Below, piece after piece: positions 33,932-42,178 of a DNA stretch of 64,000 nucleotides. The notes under the pieces are model-generated. The model saw only the letters and a program-made list of their open reading frames with translations, was not told where the DNA came from and did no database searches. The position numbers were made by a program, and so were the translations under genes. The stretch is from Alitiscatomonas aceti (GTDB taxonomy: Bacteria; Bacillota; Clostridia; Lachnospirales; Lachnospiraceae), in NCBI RefSeq assembly GCF_025567195.1, contig NZ_JAOQJF010000002.1:116510-180509 (forward strand). The letters run 5' to 3'. Position 1 is the first letter of the stretch; the number at the start of each line of letters is the position of its first letter.

Positions 33932-34457
33932 ACTGACGATCCTGCGGGTGATCATGATCCCGTTCTTTGTGCTGGCCCTTTTATATAACGGCGGCGAAAA
34001 CCAGACCCTGCGGTACGTGGCCGCGGCGATCTTCATCATTGCCAGCTTAACCGATATGCTGGACGGAAAGATCGCAAGGAAATACAATCTGGTGACCAAC
34101 TTTGGAAAATTTATGGACCCTCTGGCCGATAAGCTGCTGGTATGCTCGGCCTTGATCTGCCTGGTGGAGCTTAAGGAGCTCCCGGCCTGGATGGTCATTG
34201 TGATCATCAGCCGGGAATTCATCATCAGCGGCTTCCGTCTGGTGGCCTCCGACAACGGGGTGGTCATTGCCGCCAGCTACTGGGGAAAGTTTAAGACCAC
34301 CTTCCAGATGATCGCAGTGGTCCTTCTGATCGTTGGGATCCCGGCCCTGTCCATGGTGACAACGGCTGTGGTATGGATCGCCCTGATCCTGACTGTGATC
34401 TCTCTGGTGGATTATATTGCGAAAAACGTGAATGTTCTGAAAGAAGGGAAAATGTAA
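33915..34457 (+). CDS. pgsA: Phosphatidylglycerophosphate synthase
   Basis: Transfers a phosphatidyl group from CDP-diacylglycerol to glycerol-3-phosphate, the first step to phosphatidylglycerol and cardiolipin, in the membrane. The CDP-alcohol phosphotransferase motif is complete: DMLDGKIARKYN followed by GKFMDPLADK (D-G-x2-A-R-x8-G-x3-D-x3-D). Four to six hydrophobic segments follow. I start at ATG 33915 (MNLPNKLTILR) with GGGGAGG upstream, inside the end of rimO. It overlaps the next gene by one base. Confidence 0.94.
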   Translation: MNLPNKLTILRVIMIPFFVLALLYNGGENQTLRYVAAAIFIIASLTDMLDGKIARKYNLVTNFGKFMDPLADKLLVCSALICLVELKELPAWMVIVIISREFIISGFRLVASDNGVVIAASYWGKFKTTFQMIAVVLLIVGIPALSMVTTAVVWIALILTVISLVDYIAKNVNVLKEGKM

Positions 34458-35194
34458 TGATCAGAACAGAAAAGGGCTATGGACAGATCTTTAAGATCTA
34501 TGGAGTCAGCGAGACCGAAGTAAAAGACGCCTTAAAGGAGATCCTGAACCAGGGAAGCACCGTCCCGGTCTATACAAGACGGCGGGGCAAGGAGGTCCAT
34601 GTGCTGGCAGAAACGGCGGAGACTGATGAAGAACGGGCAAAGGAGCTTCTAAGGCCCGTATCCCGTTCCATAAAAAAAGCCCTGGGAGATATGTACTATA
34701 CCACCAGGGAAAACGAGACCATGGAGGAAGCCGTGGTCCGTCTCCTGGTGAAAAACAAGCTGACAGTGACCACGGTGGAATCCTGCACCGGCGGTATGAT
34801 TGCGTCGAAGATCGTCAATGTGGCCGGAGCCTCCGAGGTCTTTAACCAGGGCTTCGTCACCTACTCCAATAAGGCCAAGCGGAAAATGGTGGGAGTGGGA
34901 AAAAATACGCTGAAAAAATACGGGGCTGTAAGTGAGCCCACGGCCAGGGAAATGGCGGCCGGAGGAGCAGAGGAGGCCGATGCGGAGGCCGCTGTGGCAG
35001 TGACCGGGATCGCAGGCCCAGACGGCGGCACCGATGAAAAGCCCGTGGGCCTGGTCTATATTGCCTGCTGTCTGAACGGCGACGTGACGGTGGAGGAGTG
35101 CCATTTCCACGGCTCCAGAACAGAAATACGGGAACAGTCAGCCATGGAGGCCCTGGATCTTCTGCGGCGCTGTATCCTGAAATACTGCGGCTAG
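34457..35194 (+). CDS. CinA-like protein (KH-type plus CinA C-terminal domain)
   Basis: The C-terminal CinA domain (~90-245) hydrolyses nicotinamide mononucleotide to nicotinate mononucleotide (PncC activity) in pyridine nucleotide salvage. Motifs VESCTGGMIASKIVNVAG and GIAGPDGGTDEKPVG are intact, with the catalytic Ser and Lys of this family. The first ~90 residues match the middle KH-type region of full-length CinA (FKIYGVSETEVKDAL). The MoCF-like N-terminal domain (ADP-ribose pyrophosphatase in full CinA) is missing, so the protein is 245 rather than ~415 residues. The start overlaps pgsA in TAATG. Confidence 0.88.
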   Translation: MIRTEKGYGQIFKIYGVSETEVKDALKEILNQGSTVPVYTRRRGKEVHVLAETAETDEERAKELLRPVSRSIKKALGDMYYTTRENETMEEAVVRLLVKNKLTVTTVESCTGGMIASKIVNVAGASEVFNQGFVTYSNKAKRKMVGVGKNTLKKYGAVSEPTAREMAAGGAEEADAEAAVAVTGIAGPDGGTDEKPVGLVYIACCLNGDVTVEECHFHGSRTEIREQSAMEALDLLRRCILKYCG

Positions 35195-35195
35195 G

Positions 35196-35513
35196 ATGCG
35201 GTTTTATGAACGGCTGTATGTGGGGGATGAGGCGAAGAAACGGCGGTATTCCATCATCCAGGCAGTGAGAGAAGGGAAAAAAACAGGATACTGGATCCTG
35301 ACCCTTCCCTCCAATGGGAAAAACCTTCTGGACCTTTATCCCGCCATGGCCCTGGCACAGCCATATTATAAGGAAAAAGATATGCTGATCCTGGGGATCG
35401 CCGCCGACCACGACGATGCGGTCCGGCTTTCTGCCAGGATCGTCAACCAGGTATACCAGAAGACCGGAGGCTTTGACGTTGCCGGTTTTCTCCTGGGAAA
35501 TCTGAAAGAGTAG
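35196..35513 (+). CDS. Conserved-looking hypothetical protein
   Basis: A 105-residue soluble protein that I do not recognise. It starts one base after the cinA stop, with a weak ribosome site, so translation is likely coupled. It has no signal or membrane segment. The composition (charged N-terminus, ALAQPYYKEKDMLILGIAAD-like middle, RIVNQVYQKTGGF at the end) fits a compact alpha/beta fold. It lies between cinA and the sporulation pair DUF2953-gerW. Confidence 0.7.
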   Translation: MRFYERLYVGDEAKKRRYSIIQAVREGKKTGYWILTLPSNGKNLLDLYPAMALAQPYYKEKDMLILGIAADHDDAVRLSARIVNQVYQKTGGFDVAGFLLGNLKE

Positions 35514-35524
35514 GGGAGTCTGGA

Positions 35525-36490
35525 ATGCTCCATGTGTTATTGTTCATACTGAAGATCCTGGGGATCATCCTGCTTGCAGTCCTGGGGCTGATCCTGGCGG
35601 GTGTCCTCCTGGCCCTCTTTGTTCCGGTGCGGTACCGGGCGGATGGAAGCTTTTATAAGATCTCCAGAGGCGAGGCCTGTATTTCCTGGCTGTTCCGTAC
35701 CTTCCGGGTCACGGCCTCCTGGGAGGAGAAGCTGGTGGTGACGGTGAAGATCTTATGGCTCCAGCCGTTCCAGGAGACCCTCTGGGAAAGGGAGCCGGAG
35801 ACGGAGGATACGGGAAATGAGGATCCCTGGGCAGGGATGGACGACTGCTTTCCGCCATACGGGCCGGAGGGGGAGATGTCTGGGGCCGGCGGTTCCCAGG
35901 AGGATCCGGTCATCGGTCCGGGGGCCGGACAGGAGGAAGCCGGCATACCTGTGGACCAGGAGCCGGAAATGGTCCATATGGCCGAGCTTCTGGGAGCAGG
36001 GGAGGAGAGTCCCGATCGTCTGCCGCAGCAGACCGGGATGGAGGAAGCAGAAAAACGCCCGTCCCGCCTGGAACGGTTAAAAAACGCGGCAGCGCGTATG
36101 AGAGAGCGGTTCCACTCTGCAAAGATGAAATACCGGAAGCTTAAGAGGACCCTCGCGGATGAGGAAAACAAAAAGACCTTCCGGCTGGTACGGCGGCAGA
36201 TCGTCCGGCTGATCCGCCATCTGCTTCCACAGACCCTTAAGGGAACCCTGCGGTTCGGGTTTGAGGATCCCAGCTATACGGGCCAGGTACTGGCGGCGGT
36301 CAGTCCCTTTTACGGCGTTTACGCCAGAAGCTTCACGCTGATCCCGGAATTTGAGGAAAAGATCCTGGAGGGAGAAGTCCATATCCGGGGGCGGATCCGC
36401 GCAGCCACAGTCCTGTGGACCGCCGGCCGTGTATTCTTAAACAAAAATTTCCGCAGGCTGCTGCGGGGAAGAGGCAGGAGAAAGGAGTAA
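35525..36490 (+). CDS. DUF2953 membrane protein (YtfI-like)
   Basis: A 321-residue protein with an N-terminal membrane anchor (LLFILKILGIILLAVLGLIL) and the DUF2953 domain in its C-terminal third (TLKGTLRFGFEDPSYTG). The middle (~95-180) is a low-complexity acidic and proline/glycine-rich linker, longer than in Bacillus YtfI. It is followed after three bases by gerW (ytfJ), the same pair as ytfI-ytfJ in Bacillus, where it is tied to spore germination. The role in this organism is inferred from that neighbourhood. Confidence 0.88.
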   Translation: MLHVLLFILKILGIILLAVLGLILAGVLLALFVPVRYRADGSFYKISRGEACISWLFRTFRVTASWEEKLVVTVKILWLQPFQETLWEREPETEDTGNEDPWAGMDDCFPPYGPEGEMSGAGGSQEDPVIGPGAGQEEAGIPVDQEPEMVHMAELLGAGEESPDRLPQQTGMEEAEKRPSRLERLKNAAARMRERFHSAKMKYRKLKRTLADEENKKTFRLVRRQIVRLIRHLLPQTLKGTLRFGFEDPSYTGQVLAAVSPFYGVYARSFTLIPEFEEKILEGEVHIRGRIRAATVLWTAGRVFLNKNFRRLLRGRGRRKE

Positions 36491-36493
36491 GAA

Positions 36494-36904
36494 ATGGCAG
36501 AAAATCAGTTTCCTTCAACGGTGGACGCGCTTTTGAAGGGTATGGATAATTTTATTACGACAAAGACCGTGGTGGGAGAGCCGTTAAAGGTGGAGGATGC
36601 CGTCATCATACCCTTGATGGACGTGTCCTGCGGCATGGGAGCCGGCTCCTATGTCCAGAATTCCAAAGCCAATACCGGCGGCGGCATGGGAGCCAGGATG
36701 TCCCCCAGCGCCATCCTGGTGATCCAGAACGGAATGACCCGGCTTGTGAACATCCGGCACCAGGACGCCATGACAAAGGCTCTGGATATGGTGCCGGATC
36801 TGGTAAACCGCTTTGTGGGCGGAAAGGATATTTCCCCGGAGGCCATGGAAAAGGCGGAGGATATGAAAGCGGGTTATGAAGCGGAGGCAAAAGAAGAAAA
36901 ATAG
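36494..36904 (+). CDS. gerW: GerW family sporulation protein (YtfJ)
   Basis: GerW (YtfJ) is a spore protein required for normal germination in Bacillus. The 136 residues show the family core: ETKTV-like start (TTKTVVGEPLKVEDAVIIPL), then VSCGMGAGS and the glycine-rich GGGMGARMSPSAILV. AAAGGAGTAAGAA precedes the ATG. It follows its DUF2953 partner at three bases. Its presence suggests that the organism can form spores or descends from spore formers. Confidence 0.93.
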   Translation: MAENQFPSTVDALLKGMDNFITTKTVVGEPLKVEDAVIIPLMDVSCGMGAGSYVQNSKANTGGGMGARMSPSAILVIQNGMTRLVNIRHQDAMTKALDMVPDLVNRFVGGKDISPEAMEKAEDMKAGYEAEAKEEK

Positions 36905-36956
36905 GAAGTCCGGCTGCATATGATGTACCAGAACGTCTTTTCCAATGGAGGCTGGT

Positions 36957-37097
36957 ATGAAACGATTGTGCGGCCTTATGATCTTCTGCACCGGCGTCGG
37001 CATGACCTGGGTACTGATCCTCCCCAAATCCTTTGTGATGGTGGTCATTGCCATTTCGCTTCTGATCCTGGGTTATAATCTGTTCTGTTGTTCATAA
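36957..37097 (+). CDS. 46-residue membrane protein
   Basis: A short frame with GGAGG five bases before ATG 36957 and a TAA stop at 37095-37097. The product has two hydrophobic halves (CGLMIFCTGVGMTWVLIL and VMVVIAISLLILG) joined by a Pro-Lys pair, a helical hairpin, and ends in Cys-Cys-Ser. Its place behind gerW, its ribosome site and its amino acid make-up all support a real gene. No function is known. Confidence 0.6.
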   Translation: MKRLCGLMIFCTGVGMTWVLILPKSFVMVVIAISLLILGYNLFCCS

Positions 37098-37131
37098 GAC
37101 GGAACGGATCTGTAAGAAAGGAAAGAAAACG

Positions 37132-38677
37132 TTGAGTGAACAGTCTGGAATCAGAAAAAAATTAAAAGAAAAGTGGAAAGAGGCGGCCCAGGCGGTGTTT
37201 CCCATCATCGGCATCGTCCTGCTCCTCTGCTTTACCATTGCGCCCATTTCTCCCAGCGTCCTCCTGTGCTTTCTCATGGGAGCAGTGCTGATCCTGGTGG
37301 GCATGATGTTCTTTACCCTGGGCGCGGAAATGTCTATGACGCCCATGGGCGAGCGCATTGGCACCTGCCTGACCAGGAGCCGGAACCTGCCGGTGATCGT
37401 GGCAGTGGCATTCCTTCTGGGGTTTATCGTCACCATTTCAGAACCGGATCTCCAGGTTCTGGCGGGCCAGGTGCCGGGCGGTGCCCAATATGACGCTGAT
37501 CCTGTCGGTGGCCTGCGGGGTTGGGGCCTTTCTGGTGATCGCCCTCCTGCGTATGCTGTTTTCCATGGCCCTTCCGCCGCTCCTGGTGGTCTGCTACGCC
37601 GTGGTATTTGTCCTGGCGGCCTTTGTGCCAAAGGATTTTTTAAGCGTGGCCTTTGATTCCGGCGGCGTTACCACCGGTCCCATGACCGTGCCGTTCATCA
37701 TGGCCCTGGGCGTGGGCGTATCGGCCATCCGAAGCGACCGCCATGCGGCCGACGACAGCTTCGGCCTGGTGGCCCTGTGCTCGGTGGGGCCGATCCTGGC
37801 CGTGATGATCCTGGGCATGATCTACAATCCCCAGAATGCCGCCTACACAGCGCCGGTGATCCAGGAGTTTGGCGATTCCAGGGAAATGGGACTCATGTTC
37901 CTTCTGAACTTCCCTTTATATATGAAGGAGATCGCCATGGCCCTTCTCCCCATCTTCCTGTTTTTCATGATTTTTCAGATATTCCTGTTAAAACTGGCGA
38001 AACGGAAGGTGAAAAAGATCCTGGTGGGCTTTGTTTATACCTACCTGGGATTGGTACTGTTCCTTACCGGTGCCAACGCGGGCTTCATGCCGGCGGGAAA
38101 TTATCTGGGCCAGGTTCTGGCCGGTTTCCGTTTTACATGGATCCTGGTGCCCATCGCCATGGTCATCGGATATTTCATCGTCAAGGCAGAGCCGGCCGTA
38201 TACGTTTTAAATAAGCAGGTGGAGGAGATCACCGACGGGGCCATCTCGGCCGGAGCCATGGGCGCCGGGCTTTCTGTGGGCGTGGCCGTGTCCCTGGGAC
38301 TGGCCATGATCCGCGTGATCACAGGAATCTCCATTCTCTGGTTTTTGATCCCGGGCTATGCGGTGGCCCTTGGAATTTCCTTCTTTGTTCCAAAAATCTA
38401 CACGGCCATTGCCTTTGACTCCGGCGGCGTGGCATCGGGACCCATGACGGCGGCCTTCCTGCTGCCCCTGGCCCAGGGAGCCTGTACGGCGTTGGGAGGA
38501 AATATCGTAACGGATGCCTTCGGCGTTGTGGCCATGGTTGCCATGACGCCCCTGATCACCATTCAGATCATGGGGCTCTATGCAAGGATCACAGAACGGA
38601 AGCAGAGGAAGGCTTCTGCCGGAACTGGCGTCCTGGCTTTTGACGGCATCGATGACAATGCGGTCATCGAGCTGTAA
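37132..38677 (+). pseudogene. DUF1538 membrane protein, frameshifted
   Basis: Two overlapping frames together form one DUF1538 transporter-like membrane protein with two DUF1538 halves (~500 residues). The first frame starts at TTG 37132 behind AAAGGAAAG and holds the first segments up to SEPDLQVLAGQVP. The second holds the rest from AVPNMTLILSVACG. Dropping one G from the GGG at 37476-37478 restores a continuous protein. The repeated motif FDSGGVTTGPMT / FDSGGVASGPMT marks each half. The break may be a real mutation, a slippery site or a sequencing error. A PII-like gene follows, the usual partner. Confidence 0.85.
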
Positions 38678-38745
38678 CTGGGAAACAGAGGGCTTTGGAG
38701 GTCCATGCAGGATAAAGTCTGGATTTTAAAGAATATGAGGTTTAT

Positions 38746-39435
38746 ATGAGCGGATTATATATGATGGCGACCATCAGTGACCGGAACCAGGCCCGGCGTT
38801 TCCTGGATTTTTACCGGGAGTATGGTCTTTCGGTGACTCTCCTTACATACGGCCGGGGAACGGCGGCTTCGGAGATCCTGGATGCCTTTGGCCTGGAGGC
38901 GGCGGAGAAGGCGGTGATCTTTTCTGTTGTCACAGGGGAAGGGTGGAAGCGGTTAAAGACCGGGCTGGAACGCCAGATCAAGATCGATATACCGGGAAGC
39001 GGGATCGCGTTCATCGTTCCCGTCAGCAGCATCGGAGGAAAGAAGCAGTTTGAGTTTCTCACGGACGGCCGTGGGTTCGTAAAGGGGGAGGAGAGCACGT
39101 TGAAGGATACAAAGTATGAGCTTTTGGTGGTGATCGCCAACCAGGGCTACACGGAGCTTGTAATGGATGCTGCCAGAACGGCCCATGCGCCGGGCGGGAC
39201 CGTGATCCACGCCAAGGGGACCGGGGCGGAAAAGGTTGAGAAGTTTTTCGGAGTCTCCCTGGCAAAGGAAAAAGAGGTGATCTTTATGGTGACCAGGAAG
39301 GAAGGAAAAAATGCCATCATGACGAGCATCATGGAAAAAGCCGGGCTGGAGACCAAGGCCAGGGCCATCGTATTCTCCCTTCCTGTGACCGAGACGGCGG
39401 GCATGCGTCTGATCGAGGAGGATCAGGAACCGTAA
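38746..39435 (+). CDS. PII-like signalling protein (tandem domain)
   Basis: A 229-residue protein made of two ferredoxin-like halves related to the PII/GlnB fold (~1-100 and ~115-225). Both contain a GKG/GTG-like turn (ISSIGGKKQF and HAKGTGAEKVEKFFG). PII-like proteins of this kind are found next to DUF1538 membrane genes, and by analogy to GlnK-AmtB they may gate the transporter; neither ligand nor gating is shown here. The ribosome site is weak (GAGGTTTAT). It follows the frameshifted DUF1538 gene by 68 bases. Confidence 0.75.
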   Translation: MSGLYMMATISDRNQARRFLDFYREYGLSVTLLTYGRGTAASEILDAFGLEAAEKAVIFSVVTGEGWKRLKTGLERQIKIDIPGSGIAFIVPVSSIGGKKQFEFLTDGRGFVKGEESTLKDTKYELLVVIANQGYTELVMDAARTAHAPGGTVIHAKGTGAEKVEKFFGVSLAKEKEVIFMVTRKEGKNAIMTSIMEKAGLETKARAIVFSLPVTETAGMRLIEEDQEP

Positions 39436-39529
39436 AGAGGCATGCGGATAAGGAACAGGAGCGGTCAGCTGTGGAGACACGGCGGGCCGCTTTTTACATT
39501 CCTGTTTCTGGCATGGGGGGGAAGCTTTC

Positions 39530-39578
39530 TGAACAAAACAAAAAAGGCATATGGACCGGATTCCGGTTCACATGCCTT
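39530..39578 (-). terminator. Terminator of rpmB
   Basis: AAGGCAT and ATGCCTT with inner ACCGGA/TCCGGT pairing form a stem at 39544-39578. On the minus strand it is followed by TTTTTTGTTTTGTT, so it ends rpmB. The plus side has only TTTT and may also serve the PII-like gene. Confidence 0.85.
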
Positions 39579-39606
39579 GGTTTTGTCGTTATCTGGTTCG
39601 GAGGTA

Positions 39607-39792
39607 TTAAGCTCTCTCTACGAGACCGGATCTTAAGCAAGAAGTACATACATACATCTTCTGAGCTCCGCCATTAACTTTCACCTTTACAGACTTAACG
39701 TTAGCTTTCCAAATTTTATTGGATCTTCTATGGGAATGGCTTACTCCATTACCAAAGTGAGCAGCTTTTTCACAAATAGCGCATTTTGCCAT
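39607..39792 (-). CDS. rpmB: Ribosomal protein bL28 (zinc form)
   Basis: A 61-residue large-subunit ribosomal protein. It has the zinc-binding form: Cys4 and Cys7 in MAKCAICEK and a second pair in YVCTSC. The SHSHRRSNKIW motif is typical. AAGGAGGTGCAAT precedes the start. It is transcribed alone from a good promoter, back to back with the asp23-fakA operon, as in many Firmicutes. Organisms with this form often hold a zinc-free spare copy elsewhere. Confidence 0.97.
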   Translation of the reverse strand: MAKCAICEKAAHFGNGVSHSHRRSNKIWKANVKSVKVKVNGGAQKMYVCTSCLRSGLVERA

Positions 39793-39846
39793 GATTGCAC
39801 CTCCTTAACACTTCTTGGGATTTATACAAAAATCCATAACACATGT

Positions 39847-39875
39847 ATGATAGCAGAAAGTGTAGAAATTTGCAA
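39847..39875 (-). promoter_or_regulatory. Promoter of rpmB
   Basis: On the minus strand TTGCAA (39875-39870), 17 bases, TATCAT (39852-39847). Confidence 0.8.
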
Positions 39876-39925
39876 GAGAAAAATAAAAAAATACTTCATT
39901 TTTATGAAAAAATTTTTCTTAGAGA

Positions 39926-39954
39926 TGGACAGTGGTAGTATGTTATGGTATACT
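39926..39954 (+). promoter_or_regulatory. Promoter of asp23-fakA
   Basis: TGGACA (39926-39931), 17 bases, TATACT (39949-39954). It is divergent from the rpmB promoter, 50 bases away. Confidence 0.75.
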
Positions 39955-40049
39955 AGCCGCATAACGACGGGACTGCGCATACGGATTTACGTTTTTTTAC
40001 AGGGGATCCAGGCGCCGGCGTTTATTTTAATGGAAATGGAGGCAGGACT

Positions 40050-40406
40050 ATGAAGGGATGTATTAATAATAAAATGGGCCGGATCCTGATCGATACGGAC
40101 GTGATCGCGCTTTATGCCGGAACGACTGCTGTGGAATGCTTCGGAATCGTGGGAATGGCTGCGGTCAGCATGAAAGACGGTCTTGTGAAGCTTTTAAAGC
40201 GGGAAAGCCTGACCCATGGCATCAACGTCACAGTCAACGACAATGCAATCAGTATTGATTTCCATGTGATCGTATCCTATGGCGTCAGCATCTCCACGGT
40301 TGCTGACAACCTGATCGAAAATGTCAAATATAAAGTAGAAGAATTTACCGGGATGCCGGTGGAAAAGATCAATATTTACGTTGAAGGCGTGAGAGTGATA
40401 GATTAA
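40050..40406 (+). CDS. Asp23/Gls24 family protein (YloU)
   Basis: A 118-residue Asp23-family protein, a small cytoplasmic protein that in staphylococci lies under the membrane and affects the cell envelope. The family core is clear: IDTDVIALYAGTTAVECFGIVGM and the end VGMPVEKINIYVEGVRV-like sequence. GGAGGCAGGACT precedes the ATG. It lies 14 bases before fakA, as yloU before yloV in Bacillus, so the two are co-transcribed. Confidence 0.93.
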   Translation: MKGCINNKMGRILIDTDVIALYAGTTAVECFGIVGMAAVSMKDGLVKLLKRESLTHGINVTVNDNAISIDFHVIVSYGVSISTVADNLIENVKYKVEEFTGMPVEKINIYVEGVRVID

Positions 40407-40420
40407 GGAGGAAGTAATCC

Positions 40421-42097
40421 ATGGGAATTAAATCCGCAGACGCTTCTCTGTTCCAGACAGCAGTTCTTTCTGCTGCCAAGAACCTGGAAGCGAAAAAGGA
40501 ATGGATTAATGAGTTAAATGTATTTCCTGTCCCGGACGGGGATACGGGCACCAATATGACAATGACCATCATGGCCGCTGCCAGGGAAGTGGCTGCCATC
40601 GCAGAGCCTTCTATGGGCTCCATCGCCAAGGCGTTATCTTCCGGCTCCCTGCGCGGGGCCCGCGGTAACTCCGGCGTGATCTTATCCCAGCTTTTCAGAG
40701 GCTTTACAAAGGAGATCGCCGGCGAGGATACGATCACAGTGACCGTCCTTGCCAACGCCTTCACAAGAGCTGCGGAGACGGCCTATAAGGCGGTCATGAA
40801 GCCCAAAGAGGGTACGATCCTGACCGTTGCCAGGGGCATGGCGGAAAAGGCTGTGGAGCTGGCGGCAGAGACCGACGATATCGTGGAATTCCTTGAGAAG
40901 GTCATCGAGCACGGCGATTACGTCTTAAGCCAGACGCCGGAAATGCTTCCTGTGTTAAAGCAGGCAGGCGTGGTGGACTCCGGCGGCCAGGGCCTTATGC
41001 AGGTGATGAAGGGCGGCCTGGACGGCCTTTTAGGAAGGGGGATCCCCTTTGACGCCCAGGTGGAGACCGGCGGCTACACCGGTTCTGCGGCAGCCGGACG
41101 GGAAGAGATCGATACTGCGGATATTAAATTCGGCTACTGTACGGAGTTTATCATTAATGTAGAAAAAGAATATGGGGAAAAAGAGGAGAACAGCTTCAAG
41201 GGCTATCTGGAATCCCTGGGGGACTGTGTGGTAGTAGTCTCCGACGAGGATGTGGTCAAGGTCCATGTCCACACCAATAACCCGGGCCTTGCCATTGAAA
41301 GGGCTCTGACCTACGGCTCCCTTTCCCGGATGAAGATCGACAATATGCGGGAGGAGCACCACGAGCGGCTGATCCAGAACGCAGAAAAGGCGGCTGCGGC
41401 TGAACGGGAAGAACAGAAGAAGAAAGAGGAGCCCAGAAAGCCCTACGGCTTTATTGCGGTCTCCATCGGCGAGGGCCTAGGAGAGATCTTCAAGGGCATC
41501 GGCGCCGACTATCTGATCGAAGGCGGCCAGACCATGAATCCCAGCACCGAGGATATGTTAAACGCCATTGATAAGGTCAATGCCGACGTGATCTATATCC
41601 TTCCCAACAACAAGAATATCATCCTGGCGGCAGAGCAGGCAAAGAGCCTGGTGGAGGATAAGAAGATCCTGGTGGTCCCCTCAAAAACCGTACCCCAGGG
41701 GATCGCAGCCCTGATCAACTTTATGCCGGACGCCTCTCCGGAGGAAAATATGGAGAGCATGACGGAAGAGATGGGACGGATCCGCACCGGACAGATCACC
41801 TATGCGGTCCGGAATACCACCATTGACGGCATGGAGATCCGGGAGGGCAACATCATGGGCATCGGGGATTCCGGTATGCTGGCTGTGGGAGAATCCGTGG
41901 CAGAGACCACCGTGGAGACCATCCGGCGCATGGCGGACCAGGATGCGGAGCTGATCAGCATCTACTACGGCGCAGACGTGACGGAGGACGAGGCGGAAAC
42001 GCTGGCAGAGCAGGTGCGGGCACAGTTCCCGGACTGTGAAGTGGAGTTAAACGACGGCGGACAGCCCATCTACTACTATCTGCTGTCTGTGGAATAA
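40421..42097 (+). CDS. fakA: Fatty acid kinase catalytic subunit FakA (DAK2 domain)
   Basis: FakA phosphorylates fatty acids presented by a FakB (DegV) protein, bringing exogenous fatty acids into phospholipids. The 558 residues show the N-terminal DAK2 kinase domain with FPVPDGDTGTNM (metal and ATP site) and SGSLRGARGNSGVILSQ, then a linker (~330-345, charged) and the C-terminal DegV-like domain with PNNKNIILAAEQA. No fakB gene is in the window. A very strong terminator follows. Confidence 0.93.
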   Translation: MGIKSADASLFQTAVLSAAKNLEAKKEWINELNVFPVPDGDTGTNMTMTIMAAAREVAAIAEPSMGSIAKALSSGSLRGARGNSGVILSQLFRGFTKEIAGEDTITVTVLANAFTRAAETAYKAVMKPKEGTILTVARGMAEKAVELAAETDDIVEFLEKVIEHGDYVLSQTPEMLPVLKQAGVVDSGGQGLMQVMKGGLDGLLGRGIPFDAQVETGGYTGSAAAGREEIDTADIKFGYCTEFIINVEKEYGEKEENSFKGYLESLGDCVVVVSDEDVVKVHVHTNNPGLAIERALTYGSLSRMKIDNMREEHHERLIQNAEKAAAAEREEQKKKEEPRKPYGFIAVSIGEGLGEIFKGIGADYLIEGGQTMNPSTEDMLNAIDKVNADVIYILPNNKNIILAAEQAKSLVEDKKILVVPSKTVPQGIAALINFMPDASPEENMESMTEEMGRIRTGQITYAVRNTTIDGMEIREGNIMGIGDSGMLAVGESVAETTVETIRRMADQDAELISIYYGADVTEDEAETLAEQVRAQFPDCEVELNDGGQPIYYYLLSVE

Positions 42098-42121
42098 AAA
42101 GGAACAGAACCAATGGATATG

Positions 42122-42164
42122 CGCCGCGGAGGCCCGGGATACGGGCCGGTACGCGGCGTTTTTT
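42122..42164 (+). terminator. Strong terminator after fakA
   Basis: CGCCGCG and CGCGGCG enclose an inner GGCCCG/CGGGCC stem, followed by TTTTTT. It ends only 15 bases before the recG start, so recG translation begins just behind the T-run. Confidence 0.9.
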
Positions 42165-42178
42165 AAAGGGTTGGGAAT

